NCBI GenBank assembly: GCA_025060175.1 | Contig: JANXBE010000003.1 | Span: 1 to 64,000, forward strand | Direction: 5' to 3' | Length of the DNA: 64,000 nucleotides | DNA from: Thermomicrobium sp. | GTDB taxonomy: Bacteria > Chloroflexota > Chloroflexia > Thermomicrobiales > Thermomicrobiaceae | In this document: positions 43,717 to 53,296 of the stretch, in pieces | Layout: each line of letters starts with the position of its first letter | Position numbering within the stretch: the stretch's first letter is position 1 | Notes under the pieces: generated by a model | The model's database searches: none | The model's input: the letters and a program-made list of their open reading frames with translations, nothing else | Told to the model about the DNA's origin: nothing | Made by a program: the position numbers and the translations under genes

Positions 43717-45177
43717 TCAGTCCTCGCCTTGGGCCTTCGTAAATCCCGGCTCTCCATCGAACTCGTGAAGCAGTTGTAGGCGACTCCACCGGTATCGTGC
43801 ACTGACGCGCTCGAGCAGTTGGGTCACGACGGGCAGGGCGATCGCGCCGGTGCGCGCGAGGAAGCGACAACGCCAGTGATCGACGTAATCGATCGACGTG
43901 CCAGCTTCTGGGTACACCTGGAGACCGCGACTCGAGATGAGATGCAGTCGCAGTGGCAGGTCGTGGACGAGCGCCTCGAGCGTCGCTCCCAACGTCGAGG
44001 GCGGTTCCGTGCCTTCGATGATGAGGTCGAGGCCGACGATGCGCCGTCGCTGCGGGCGGATCGGGTCGGGTTCCGGGCGTTGCGCGGGGATACGGATCGG
44101 GGTATGGGGACGCGAGTGCCACGTCGCTGAGCGTCGCCCGAGGTTCGCGATGATGGCGTCGGTGAACGCGGTGGTTGAGACAGCCCGTTCGTCTCCCACG
44201 ACGTCACGCGTGAGCGCTTTCGCCTCCTCGAGGGTCACGACAAGGGCCTGCTCGATCGTCTCGGCCGCCTCGAACTCGTCCAGATACCGGAGCATCATAA
44301 CGGCGGTCAGGATCATGGCTGTCGGGTTGATGACGTTCTTGCCGGCGTACTTCGGTGCGGTGCCGTGCACTGGCTCGAAGATCGCCACTTCGTGTCCATA
44401 ATTTCCGGACGGGGCGAAACCCAGTCCGCCGACGAGCCCCGAGGCCAGGTCCGAGATGATGTCTCCGTTCAGGTTCGTGGTGACGATGACCTCGAATTGT
44501 TCGGGTGCCTTCACCAGCTGATGGGCACAATTATCGATGATCAAGTGGTTGGCTTCGATGTCTGGATACTCACGGGCGATATCCTCGAAGATGTGCTGGA
44601 ACCAGCCCTCGGTCAGCTTGAGGATATTCGACTTCGTGGCACATGTGACGCGCTTGCGCCCCTCGGCGCGAGCGAGTTCGAAGGCGAAGCGAATCACCTT
44701 CTCGCTTCCTTTGAACGAAATCAATTTGTGCGCGATCATGACGCCGGGTGTTTCGCGATATTCGATCGCCGCGTAGAGGTCTTCGATGTTTTCGCGGACG
44801 ACGACGAGGTCGATGTTTCGTCCCCGATAGGGAGTCGGAATGCTCGGCAGTTCGCGCACGGGGCGGACATTGGCGAAGGCTTCGAACAGCTTGCGGAGCG
44901 TGACGTTCGCGCTCTTCTCTCCATAGCCGACCGGCGTTTCGAGCGGTCCTTTGAGGACGACCCGTGTCCGCTTGATCGACTCGATGGTGTCGTCCGGGAC
45001 GCCGCTCGCGATCCCCTCCCGGAAGACGCTCGCGCCTGCTCTCCGCACTTCCCATTCGATGGGCGCTCCGACCGCTTCGATCAGGCGACAAGCGCTTTCG
45101 ACGACCTCCGGACCGATCCCATCGCCCGGAATGAGGGTGACCACCTTTCGCCCGTTTTCCGTCACGACGTACTTCAT
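43717..45177 (-). CDS. icd: isocitrate dehydrogenase with C-terminal extension
   Basis: A 486-residue beta-decarboxylating dehydrogenase of the TCA cycle. Motifs: TLIPGDGIGPEVV, the substrate Ser region GEKSANVTLRKLFEAFANVRPV, RNIDLVVVRENIEDLYAAIEY with the active Tyr/Arg, IIDNCAHQLV, TTNLNGDIISDLASGLVGGLG, and the cofactor region EPVHGTAPKYAGKNVINP. After about residue 345 an extra ~140-residue domain follows, as in Thermus thermophilus isocitrate dehydrogenase; this favours Icd over isopropylmalate dehydrogenase. NAD or NADP use cannot be fixed by eye. It leads icd-purE-purK and has its own promoter. Confidence 0.87.
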   Translation of the reverse strand: MKYVVTENGRKVVTLIPGDGIGPEVVESACRLIEAVGAPIEWEVRRAGASVFREGIASGVPDDTIESIKRTRVVLKGPLETPVGYGEKSANVTLRKLFEAFANVRPVRELPSIPTPYRGRNIDLVVVRENIEDLYAAIEYRETPGVMIAHKLISFKGSEKVIRFAFELARAEGRKRVTCATKSNILKLTEGWFQHIFEDIAREYPDIEANHLIIDNCAHQLVKAPEQFEVIVTTNLNGDIISDLASGLVGGLGFAPSGNYGHEVAIFEPVHGTAPKYAGKNVINPTAMILTAVMMLRYLDEFEAAETIEQALVVTLEEAKALTRDVVGDERAVSTTAFTDAIIANLGRRSATWHSRPHTPIRIPAQRPEPDPIRPQRRRIVGLDLIIEGTEPPSTLGATLEALVHDLPLRLHLISSRGLQVYPEAGTSIDYVDHWRCRFLARTGAIALPVVTQLLERVSARYRWSRLQLLHEFDGEPGFTKAQGED

Positions 45178-45239
45178 GCTCCCGCTGCTTCCTCCCCAGT
45201 ACCCACTGTCGCGCGGGCGCGTCCGCGGCCTGACGGCCG

Positions 45240-45269
45240 ACGATACCCGAGCTGCCGGGCGGTTGTCAA
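45240..45269 (-). promoter_or_regulatory. promoter of icd-purE-purK
   Basis: Consensus TTGACA (45264-45269), an 18-bp spacer and TATCGT (45240-45245) on the minus strand; start near 45233, about 55 bases before the icd ATG. Confidence 0.7.
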
Positions 45270-45320
45270 GCGTCGCTTATCACGCTCCCCTGTCTCGCTT
45301 ATGGGTGGGTCTCCGTGTCG

Positions 45321-46682
45321 TCACGATGCCTCGCGGACCGGAGACGACATCGGAACCAGGCGACCGGCCGAGAGATCCTCCGCGATCAGGTGGGCGATCG
45401 TATTGCCGAGGCGAACGCTGTAGTTCGTCCCACGGTCTTCTGGGTAGATCTGCGCGGTGTTCGCCACGTACACACCGGGAAGCGGTGCACGATGCTCAGG
45501 AATCTGCGCACGGTACCGTACGGTCACGATGGGTTGGGCCGCGCGCTCTCGAAAGACCCAGTAGTTCTCGATCCAGTCCGGCGCGAAGGCCGGATTGACT
45601 TTCGGAAGATGAGAGAGTGCGGCTGCGAGCACTTCATCATCGCGGAGCGACAGGTATGGATGCGTTTGCTCGACATACTTACTGACATAAATGAGGTGCT
45701 TACCCTGATAATACGTGGGAGGGATGAAGTTCGTATGCTCGATGATCCCGGTGTATGGCAGATCGGGATCGCCGATGTTCAGCCAATAGGTGTCGCTCAG
45801 CGGACGACTCGTCTGGAGCAGCAGCGTGACCGCGGCCTGATAGATGGTGCCGAGCAGCTTGGCACGATACGTCTCCGGCAGCTGTGGAAAGAGTTTGGCC
45901 ACGAGCGGGGAGGGGATCGTCGCGACGACAACATCGACCGGGGTGCTTCGGCCCGTGCTGTCACGGACGTCCCACCGCTGTTCGTGTCGTTCGATGGTCT
46001 CGACCCCGAGGCCCGCGTGCACCTGTCCACCGTGCTTCTGGATCGCCTCCGCGAGGCGGTCGATGAGCACGTTGAAGCTGCCCAGAACGTAGCCGAGTCG
46101 TTCCCGCTCGAACAGCGAACGCCGGGACTGGGTCCGCAAATAGATCTTGTTCCAGAACCAGACCATGGCGACGTCGTCCGCACGGGGTCCGAACTTCGCG
46201 CGGAGTTGCGCTCCCCACACCCGGTCGAAGGCACGGGATCCGACCCAGCGACGGAGCCAGGTGGCGGCGGTCACCTCTTCGAAGCGGCGCCAGTCGCGCA
46301 CGTGTTGGAGATAGAACGTGACGAGACCGATGCGCAGGCGATCCTGGAGCGGAACGATCCCGAGTCGGAGCACGTCCAGCGCACTCGAGAGCGGGTAGAT
46401 CCGTCCCTGCGCGAAGAAGCCAACGGTGGATGGGAGCCAGACGAGCCGATCCGCGATACCGAGTTCCTCGCTGAGGGTTACGAGCTCGCGGTCGCTCAGG
46501 AACAAGTGGTGGTAGAAGTACTCCAGGGCGGTTCCGAGAAGCGGGAACGCGGCGGCTTGGCCGCCGAGCTGCGTCTGTCGTTCCCAGAGGGTGACCGCGT
46601 GTCCACTACGCGCCAACCGGTAGGCAGCGGTCAGGCCGGCGATCCCGCCGCCGATGACGCCGATACGAAGACGACGTGCCAT
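45321..46682 (-). CDS. NAD(P)/FAD-dependent oxidoreductase (amine oxidase / UGM-like)
   Basis: A 453-residue flavoprotein. The N-terminal dinucleotide-binding fold is IGVIGGGIAGLTAAYRLARSGHAVTLWERQTQLGG, spread over residues 6-42, as in protoporphyrinogen oxidase, phytoene desaturase and UDP-galactopyranose mutase-like enzymes. YFYHHLFLSDRELVTLSEELG and the C-terminal GVYVANTAQIYPEDRGTNYSVRLG also match that group; the latter supports a polysaccharide-related UGM-like subgroup often annotated as FAD oxidoreductase. ATG 46682 has AGGAG at eight bases. It starts 11 bp after secF, in an apparent nadD-secD-secF operon. The reaction is unknown. Confidence 0.72.
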   Translation of the reverse strand: MARRLRIGVIGGGIAGLTAAYRLARSGHAVTLWERQTQLGGQAAAFPLLGTALEYFYHHLFLSDRELVTLSEELGIADRLVWLPSTVGFFAQGRIYPLSSALDVLRLGIVPLQDRLRIGLVTFYLQHVRDWRRFEEVTAATWLRRWVGSRAFDRVWGAQLRAKFGPRADDVAMVWFWNKIYLRTQSRRSLFERERLGYVLGSFNVLIDRLAEAIQKHGGQVHAGLGVETIERHEQRWDVRDSTGRSTPVDVVVATIPSPLVAKLFPQLPETYRAKLLGTIYQAAVTLLLQTSRPLSDTYWLNIGDPDLPYTGIIEHTNFIPPTYYQGKHLIYVSKYVEQTHPYLSLRDDEVLAAALSHLPKVNPAFAPDWIENYWVFRERAAQPIVTVRYRAQIPEHRAPLPGVYVANTAQIYPEDRGTNYSVRLGNTIAHLIAEDLSAGRLVPMSSPVREAS

Positions 46683-46693
46683 GCTGCGACTCC

Positions 46694-47617
46694 TCAGGCG
46701 GGAGCGTGCTGTCGCCGCAGACGAGCGAAGAGACGGTGGAGTTCCCGATTCTCCCACACCACCACGATCTGACTGGCGTTGAAAATGGACGAATAGGTGC
46801 CACTCACGATCCCGATCAGCAAGGCGAGCACGAAGGTGCGGATCGTCTCACCGCCCAGGAGGTAGAGTGCGAGCAAGGTGAAGACGACCGTCAGCGACGT
46901 GTTGAGCGAGCGGACCAATGTCTGGACGAGACTGTAGTTGACGATCTGCTCGAAGGTCGGTGCAGCCCGCCGAGCGTAATTCTCGCGGATTCGGTCGAAG
47001 ACCACGATCGTGTCGTGCACGGAGAAGCCGATCACGGTCAACAGCGCGGTCACGAAGAGCGCGTCGATCTCCACCCCACGCAGCCAACCGAGGATCGAGA
47101 AGATTCCGACGACGACGGCGACGTCATGGAGCATCGCGATGATGGCAGCGATTCCGTACAGGAACGGGTTGTTGGTGTTGCGGAAAGCCCACGCGATGTA
47201 GATCAGGATGCCGAGCATGGTCAGGGTGACCGCGATCACCGCACGATTCCGAATCGCTGTGCCCAGCGTCGGCCCCACCGACTCGAGTCGGAGTTCGGTG
47301 AAGTCGCCGAACGTGTCGCGCAGTGCTGCTGACAACTGCTCCTTTTCCGACGATCCCTCCTTGAGTTCGCGCATCCGAATGAGCACCACGTTGTCAGCAG
47401 CCGTCTGCACGAGGGCGTCGTCGATCCCGTGTTGAGCGAGCACTTGCCGTACCTCACCGGGTTGCACCGGACGACTCATCTGGAGTTCCCAGAGCGAACC
47501 ACCGGTGAAATCGATACCGAGTCGCAGTCCGTGGATGGCCAGGGAGATCATGCCGGGAACGATCACCAGGATCGACAGAAGAAACCAGTAGTACCGTTTA
47601 CCGACGAGATCGAGCAT
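46694..47617 (-). CDS. secF: protein translocase subunit SecF
   Basis: A 307-residue inner-membrane RND-family protein which, with SecD, uses the proton-motive force to help late steps of Sec export. It has an N-terminal helix ending in GIDFTGGSLWEL, a ~85-residue external P4-like domain, then five helices. Typical motifs are the helix with ALLTVIGFSVHDTIVVFDRIRENYAR and the later NTSLTVVFTLLALYLLGG. It starts 21 bp after secD. Confidence 0.95.
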   Translation of the reverse strand: MLDLVGKRYYWFLLSILVIVPGMISLAIHGLRLGIDFTGGSLWELQMSRPVQPGEVRQVLAQHGIDDALVQTAADNVVLIRMRELKEGSSEKEQLSAALRDTFGDFTELRLESVGPTLGTAIRNRAVIAVTLTMLGILIYIAWAFRNTNNPFLYGIAAIIAMLHDVAVVVGIFSILGWLRGVEIDALFVTALLTVIGFSVHDTIVVFDRIRENYARRAAPTFEQIVNYSLVQTLVRSLNTSLTVVFTLLALYLLGGETIRTFVLALLIGIVSGTYSSIFNASQIVVVWENRELHRLFARLRRQHAPA

Positions 47618-47638
47618 CGTCCGTCCTCTCGTGCCAGG

Positions 47639-49132
47639 TCAATCAGCTCCCGTGGGTGCTTTGGCGACCTGCGCCGGTGAGATTCCGAACCACCGGAGGT
47701 CGCGGAACAACGGTCGATTCAACAGCAGTCGCAACAGTGTCCGCGTGACGACGATCGCGGTGAACATGCTGACAGCAACGCCGATGAACAGCGTGAGTGC
47801 GAATCCCTGGATGATCGTGGCACCGACGTAGCGGCCGAACCAGAAGAGAATCATGCAAGAGATCATCGTCGAGATGTTCGAGTCCCGAATGGATGGCCAA
47901 GCGTGGTTGAATCCCTCCTCGATCGCACGTGCGATGGGGCGTCCGAGCCGCAGCTCTTCGCGGATGCGGGCGAAGATCAGGACGTTGGCGTCGACGGCCA
48001 TGCCGATCGAGAGGATGAAGCCCGCGATTCCCGGCAGGGTGAGGACGACCGGAATCAGCTTGAAGAGCGCGAAGACGTACGAGGCGTAGAGGAGCAACGC
48101 GATGACCGAGATGAAACCGGGCAGGCGATAGTACAGGATCATGAAGAGGGCGACGAGACCGAGCCCCACGAGTCCGGCGACGATGCTTTTTTGAATGGAG
48201 TCCTGTCCTAAGGTGGGACCTACCGTCCGGCTCTGCACGACTTCCAAGGGAACAGCCAAGGCACCCGACTTCAACTGCAACGCGAGGTCACGCACTTCTT
48301 GTGCGTTAAGCCTCTGGATAATGCCGCGGTCACGAATCGCGTCGCGGATGGTCGCAGTGTTGATCACTTGCTTGTCGACGACGATCGACATCGGTTGGTC
48401 GATATGGGAACTCGTGTACTGGTAGAACTTCTCCGCCGCTTCCGGCTTGAGTTCGAAACCAACCACGAGGTTGCCGAACTGATCGGTGGTGGGGTAGGCG
48501 TCGGCGAGGTCCGCTCCCGTGATGATCGTCTCATAGACTGGTCCGGTCGGCTCTGTTGTGGGGGGTGTCTCGGGGGTGGCGGTCGGAGCGACGGGGGTGG
48601 CTGCGTCGACGACTGGGGAACCCGCAGCGGTCACAGTCGCGTCCGGGGTCGCGGTCGCGGCTCCCGTGGATGTCGGCGTGGGCGTGGCTGCGGATTCGCT
48701 CGCTGGTCCGAGACTCGTGTTGACCACGGTCCCGACCGGAAGGAACTGCCCTTGGGTATCGATGATCTCGAGGAGCGCAGTGCGTTGGAGCACCCGGACG
48801 GCTCGTTCCGGATCCTGGAATCCGGGGAGTTCGACTAAGATTTGGGTATTGCCACGGGTCTGGACGACCGGTTCGCTCACGCCGAGACCGTTCACGCGCC
48901 GCTCGATCGTATCCCGTGTTCCCTGCAGCACCTCTTGGGTCACCGTGACGCCGGCGGGGGGACGGGCCTCGAGGACGAGCTGGATGCCACCTTGGAGGTC
49001 GAGTCCTTGTCGTACCGTGATGTTCTGCTTCCAGCCGAAAGGATCGAGGTGCTGACTCGGGAGATCGACCCAGATCGCAGCCAAACTCAGCAAGACGATG
49101 AACAGGAACGTCTGCCACGGCCGAACGCGCAC
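47639..49132 (-). CDS. secD: protein translocase subunit SecD
   Basis: A 497-residue partner of SecF. It starts with one helix, then RQGLDLQGGIQLVLEAR and GLGVSEPVVQTRGNTQILVELPG in the large external P1 domain, and ends with the RND helices containing IAGFILSIGMAVDANVLIFARIREEL (residues 385-410). The P1 domain is interrupted at about residues 145-200 by a low-complexity segment almost wholly of Ala, Thr, Pro and Val, where short SecD proteins have none. GTG 49132 has GGAGG at seven bases. nadD ends 49 bp upstream. Confidence 0.94.
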   Translation of the reverse strand: MRVRPWQTFLFIVLLSLAAIWVDLPSQHLDPFGWKQNITVRQGLDLQGGIQLVLEARPPAGVTVTQEVLQGTRDTIERRVNGLGVSEPVVQTRGNTQILVELPGFQDPERAVRVLQRTALLEIIDTQGQFLPVGTVVNTSLGPASESAATPTPTSTGAATATPDATVTAAGSPVVDAATPVAPTATPETPPTTEPTGPVYETIITGADLADAYPTTDQFGNLVVGFELKPEAAEKFYQYTSSHIDQPMSIVVDKQVINTATIRDAIRDRGIIQRLNAQEVRDLALQLKSGALAVPLEVVQSRTVGPTLGQDSIQKSIVAGLVGLGLVALFMILYYRLPGFISVIALLLYASYVFALFKLIPVVLTLPGIAGFILSIGMAVDANVLIFARIREELRLGRPIARAIEEGFNHAWPSIRDSNISTMISCMILFWFGRYVGATIIQGFALTLFIGVAVSMFTAIVVTRTLLRLLLNRPLFRDLRWFGISPAQVAKAPTGAD

Positions 49133-49181
49133 CGATCAACCTCCGCAGTTCCGAACGCGCATCCGCGCGATGCCGCCGGGA

Positions 49182-49823
49182 TTATACTCCCGCCACACGG
49201 GAACTCCGGTCGCGGAGCACGGGTGTTGGAGCTCGGTAGAGTCCGTTCCGGTGGATATAGTCCTCGACGAGGAGCGGTACTTGATAGCGGATGGTCCGCC
49301 CCTCCGCCACTCGGCGACGAATGTCAGACGCGGCGATCTGGATCAACGGCACGGGAACCAGCATCACGCGATCCCGGGCTGCCGGTACCCGTGCGAAGAT
49401 CGCCTCGAGGTCGACTCGCACGCCTGGGCGAAGTGCCACGCCGAGGAGGGCTTGCTTTGCGATCCGTTCTGGCTCGTGCCAGGTGGGAAGATCGTGCAAG
49501 GAATCCTCACCCATGAGGAACACCAGTTCGTCTTCGGGGAACTCCTGGTGGAGGATCGCGAGGCTGTCCGCGGTATAGCAGGGGCCAGGCCGGCGGACAT
49601 CGACGTAGGAGATGCCGAAGCGTGGATTGTCGTGGATGGCAAGTTGGAGCATGGTCAAACGATGGGTGACGGGTGTGATGACGCGGCCGAGTTTGTGCGG
49701 AGGTTGTCCAGCGGGGAGGAAGAGGACGCGTCCCAGTCCGAGTTCCTCCATCATGACTTCGGCGATGATCAAATGTCCGTGATGGATCGGGTCGAACGTG
49801 CCGCCGAATATCCCGAGGCGCAT
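49182..49823 (-). CDS. nadD: nicotinate-nucleotide adenylyltransferase
   Basis: A 213-residue nucleotidyltransferase making deamido-NAD from nicotinate mononucleotide and ATP. Motifs are LGIFGGTFDPIHHGHLIIAE (HxGH at the end), PAGQPPHK, the central LVFLMGEDSLHDLPTWHEPERI, and IAASDIRRRVAEGRTIRYQVP, the ISSTxIR equivalent. ATG 49823 gives the family start; GGGAGGAG lies about ten bases before it. It probably starts the secDF-oxidoreductase operon and is divergent from the membrane protein gene. Confidence 0.94.
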   Translation of the reverse strand: MRLGIFGGTFDPIHHGHLIIAEVMMEELGLGRVLFLPAGQPPHKLGRVITPVTHRLTMLQLAIHDNPRFGISYVDVRRPGPCYTADSLAILHQEFPEDELVFLMGEDSLHDLPTWHEPERIAKQALLGVALRPGVRVDLEAIFARVPAARDRVMLVPVPLIQIAASDIRRRVAEGRTIRYQVPLLVEDYIHRNGLYRAPTPVLRDRSSRVAGV

Positions 49824-49899
49824 TCCCCGTCGCTCCTCCCGGACGTCAGCGCGTCGCGTCGTGGCAATCGTACACTGCGCGTTCGCATGGACGGTGACG

Positions 49900-50772
49900 A
49901 TGGGTGCACTGGGTAGCAGCGACGCAGCCGAGAACCAGCGGTGGGAACCCCCCCGCAGTTCGACCGTCGTTCCGCGCGTGAGGCGAGTACACGATGATCG
50001 CGTTCCCGCTGGTTTGCGGCTGGATGCCGGCTGGATCATTCTCGTCCGAGCCGTCGTCGCGGGTCTCTATGTGACGGTCGCGGTACTTCCAGAGCGCTCG
50101 CTCGTGCTCGGACTCGTGAGTGTCGTCGCGGCGTTCTGCTACTCGGTCGCGCTACCCGTGTTCCGGCTCCCCTTTCGGCTGCGCGCGGCCAGTGTGATCG
50201 AGGGAACCACGATCGGCTTCGTGACGCCGCTCGCGGTACTCCAGGCCTACCTCGCGAGTCCGAGCGTGTCGACGAACCCGCGTGCGCTGCTCCTCTTACT
50301 CGAGACGACGCTGGTGATGATCGCCACCCTGGTGACAGTGGCGATCGTGGTCGAACGATGGGGTGATTTCTGGAGTCCGCTCCAACGGGCGCTCGTGCTT
50401 TGGCCGCTCCTCGTGGTTCCGCTCGGGGTGTTCTCGAGTGCCGGGGATGTCCGGAGTTCCGCACTATCCCTCGCCCTCGGGAGCGGCTTTCTGGCCGCTA
50501 CGATCATCACTGTGGTGGCACGGCTGACTCCGGTCGCCGGGGCACCGTGGGTGATCGTCGCGGGGACCGTCGCGTTCGTCGCGATCGCGATCGGTGGTCG
50601 GCAGGACCTTCCATTCTGGGAAGGCTCGCCGACCGTCCTCGTCATCTGGGTCGTGCAGTCGGCCGTCGGCTTGGGGCTCTTCTCCGTATCAGTCCGAAGG
50701 CTGTTGCTGCGCGCTGTCGGAGCCGTCAGATCCTCGGCGGTCTCGAGACGGGCGTCCTTGGGCGAGGGCTGA
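49900..50772 (+). CDS. hypothetical integral membrane protein
   Basis: A ~290-residue protein with about eight hydrophobic segments (from [19 protein letters not shown] to [19 protein letters not shown]) and a basic tail. I recognise no family. The start is uncertain: ATG 49900 has GGTGACG in front, while GTG 49978 sits closer to the first helix. The last 84 bp run antisense through the gyrA 3' end, an unusually long convergent overlap. It is divergent from nadD. The even spacing of hydrophobic helices supports it being a real gene. Confidence 0.6.
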   Translation: MGALGSSDAAENQRWEPPRSSTVVPRVRRVHDDRVPAGLRLDAGWIILVRAVVAGLYVTVAVLPERSLVLGLVSVVAAFCYSVALPVFRLPFRLRAASVIEGTTIGFVTPLAVLQAYLASPSVSTNPRALLLLLETTLVMIATLVTVAIVVERWGDFWSPLQRALVLWPLLVVPLGVFSSAGDVRSSALSLALGSGFLAATIITVVARLTPVAGAPWVIVAGTVAFVAIAIGGRQDLPFWEGSPTVLVIWVVQSAVGLGLFSVSVRRLLLRAVGAVRSSAVSRRASLGEG

Positions 50773-53199
50773 GCTGGTGAGACCGACAGCCACGGACGCG
50801 ATCTCGTCACCTTCCTGCAGGCGCATGAGACCGACACCCTGCGTGCTTCGCCCCAGGCGTGGAATCTGGTGGACTGGTATGGCGATCAACCGGCCGCGTC
50901 GACTGACCAGTACCGCGGTATCTTCTTCCTGCGCGACCGTGGCCGCGGCGACGAGACCGGTGCGGGCAGTGACCTTCATCGCAATGACTCCGCTGCCGCC
51001 ACGACCTTGTAGGCGGAATTCGTCGAGCGCCGTCCGTTTGCCATAACCAAAGCAGGAGACGATGAGCAAGTCAGCACCCGGATCGACGACTTCCGCCGCG
51101 ACCACGCGGTCGTTTTCCTCCAGACGGATCCCGATGACGCCACCAGCCTGACGGCCCATCGGTCGAACGTCGGTCTCCGAGAAGCGGATGGCTTGGCCGT
51201 GTGCCGTGACCAGGATGACTTCGTCCGACCCGCTGGTGGGGCGCACCCATGCCAATTCGTCGTCCGCATCGAGCGACATCGCGATGAGGCCGCTGGCACG
51301 GACGTTGGAAAATTCCGAGAGGTGGACCCGCTTCACGCGTCCTTGGCGGGTGCAGAGGAAGAGGAAGGTTGCTGCCCCGAAGTCTCGGACGGGTAGTAGC
51401 GTCGTGACCTCTTCGCCTGGTTGGAAATGCAACAGGTTGTGGATCGGCAACCCGCGCGCGGTCCGGCTGGTGTCGGGCAATTCGTAGGCCGGGAGCTGGA
51501 AGACACGGCCGCGGTTCGTGAAAAAGAGGATCGCATCGTGTGAGCTCGCTACGACCACGTGCTGGATGTGATCCTCGTCCCGCACCGTCATACCGTTGAC
51601 TCCCCGACCTCCACGGTGCTGGACGCGGTAATGCCCGTTCGTACTGCGCTTGACGTAGCCGCGGGCCGTCAAGGTGACGAGAACATCGACCTTGGGAACC
51701 AGATCCTCGTCACGCAATTCACCGCTGACCTCGTGGATCTGCGTGCGACGAGCGTCTCCGTAACGCTCCTTCAGCGCCAAGAGTTCGCTGCGGATGACGC
51801 CGAGGATCTTGGACGGATCAGCGAGCAACCCGCGGAGCTCGTTGATGCGGGCGAGCAGCTCTTGGTACTCCTCTTCGATCTTTTGCCGTTCGAGCGCTGC
51901 GAGGCGTCGCAACTGCATGTCGAGGATGGCGTTCGCTTGCACGTCCGTCAGACCGAAGCGAACCATGAGCTGCTGGCGTGCGTCGTCAGCGGAGCGCGCG
52001 TTGCGGATCGTCGCGATCACCTCGTCGAGGTGGTCGAGTGCGATCTTGAGTCCCTCGAGGATGTGTGCACGGCGTTCGGCCTGCCGGAGGTCGAACTCGG
52101 TGCGTCGTCGGACCACGTGTTGCCGATGCTCGAGGTAGAGTTGCAAAAGGCGCTTGAGCGTCAAGACGCGCGGTAATGTACCGTCAACCAGCGCCAACAT
52201 GTTGACACCGAAGGTCGACTGAAGCTGCGTGTGCTTGAACAGATTGTTCAACACCGCGCGCGGTTGGGCGTCCCGCTTGAGTTCGATGACGATACGCATA
52301 CCGTCGCGGTCCGACTCGTCCCGCAGGTCATGGATTCCCTCCAACCGGCCGGTTTTGACCAGTTCAGCGATGCGTTCGAGCAGCGCGGCCTTGTTCACTT
52401 GATACGGTAGTTCGGTGACGACGATGCTGGTGCGCCCGCGACCGGATTCCTCGATGTGGGCTCGCGCTCGGACGACGATCCGTCCGCGTCCGGTCGCGTA
52501 CGCAGCCAGGATGCCTTCGCGGCCGAGGATGATCCCGCCCGTCGGGAAGTCGGGGCCAGGGAGCCGCTCGACGAGTTCTTCCACCGTTGCCTCAGGGTGA
52601 TCGATGAGGTAGACGAGCGCGTCGACCACTTCACCGAGGTTGTGCGGCGGAATGTTGGTGGCCATCCCGACCGCGATGCCGCTCGCTCCGTTAACCAAGA
52701 GGTTGGGGAGGCGGGCAGGCAACACGGTCGGTTCCCGGGTGCTGTCGTCGTAGTTCGGCGCGAAATCGACCGTTTGCTTCTCGATATCGGCGAGGAGTTC
52801 TTCGGCGATCGGCGCCAAGCGAGCCTCGGTGTAGCGCATGGCAGCAGCGCTGTCCCCGTCGATGGAGCCGAAGTTCCCTTGTCCATCGATGAGCGGGTAG
52901 CGCATCGTAAAAGGCTGAACCATGCGCACCAACGCGTCGTAGACCGCGCTGTCTCCATGGGGGTGGTACGACTTCAGTACCTCGCCGACGATACCCGCGC
53001 TCTTGCGGTACTTCGCGGTCGGGCGCAGACCCATCTCGTGCATCCCGTACAGGATGCGACGCTGGACCGGCTTCAACCCGTCCCGCACGTCGGGTAGCGC
53101 TCGCTGGACGATGACGCTCATCGCGTAGTCCAGATACGAGCGCTTCATCTCCTCTTCGATGCTGATGGTGCGAATGCGACCGATCGGGTTTTCAGTCAT
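50689..53199 (-). CDS. gyrA: DNA gyrase subunit A
   Basis: The 836-residue DNA-cleaving subunit of gyrase. The catalytic Tyr is Tyr123 in [11 protein letters not shown]. The fluoroquinolone-determining region is wild type ([11 protein letters not shown], with Ser84 and Asp88). The winged-helix, tower and coiled-coil segments are complete, followed by the six-bladed C-terminal pinwheel whose GyrA-box reads QHRGGRG (canonical QRRGGKG), which supports gyrase rather than ParC. The tail is short, Ser/Asp/Gln-rich and overlaps the convergent membrane gene. TGGTAGGAT (-10 hexamer 53233-53238) may be an extended -10 promoter just before the gene. Confidence 0.95.
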   Translation of the reverse strand: MTENPIGRIRTISIEEEMKRSYLDYAMSVIVQRALPDVRDGLKPVQRRILYGMHEMGLRPTAKYRKSAGIVGEVLKSYHPHGDSAVYDALVRMVQPFTMRYPLIDGQGNFGSIDGDSAAAMRYTEARLAPIAEELLADIEKQTVDFAPNYDDSTREPTVLPARLPNLLVNGASGIAVGMATNIPPHNLGEVVDALVYLIDHPEATVEELVERLPGPDFPTGGIILGREGILAAYATGRGRIVVRARAHIEESGRGRTSIVVTELPYQVNKAALLERIAELVKTGRLEGIHDLRDESDRDGMRIVIELKRDAQPRAVLNNLFKHTQLQSTFGVNMLALVDGTLPRVLTLKRLLQLYLEHRQHVVRRRTEFDLRQAERRAHILEGLKIALDHLDEVIATIRNARSADDARQQLMVRFGLTDVQANAILDMQLRRLAALERQKIEEEYQELLARINELRGLLADPSKILGVIRSELLALKERYGDARRTQIHEVSGELRDEDLVPKVDVLVTLTARGYVKRSTNGHYRVQHRGGRGVNGMTVRDEDHIQHVVVASSHDAILFFTNRGRVFQLPAYELPDTSRTARGLPIHNLLHFQPGEEVTTLLPVRDFGAATFLFLCTRQGRVKRVHLSEFSNVRASGLIAMSLDADDELAWVRPTSGSDEVILVTAHGQAIRFSETDVRPMGRQAGGVIGIRLEENDRVVAAEVVDPGADLLIVSCFGYGKRTALDEFRLQGRGGSGVIAMKVTARTGLVAAATVAQEEDTAVLVSRRGRLIAIPVHQIPRLGRSTQGVGLMRLQEGDEIASVAVGLTSSALAQGRPSRDRRGSDGSDSAQQQPSD

Positions 53200-53296
53200 C
53201 GCACAGGCGTCCGTTCGCTGTCTTCTGCGGTAATCCTACCAGATTCCTTGGGCAGCACAGCATCCGAACGGACGATCGGTGATCCCGACTGTCCGA

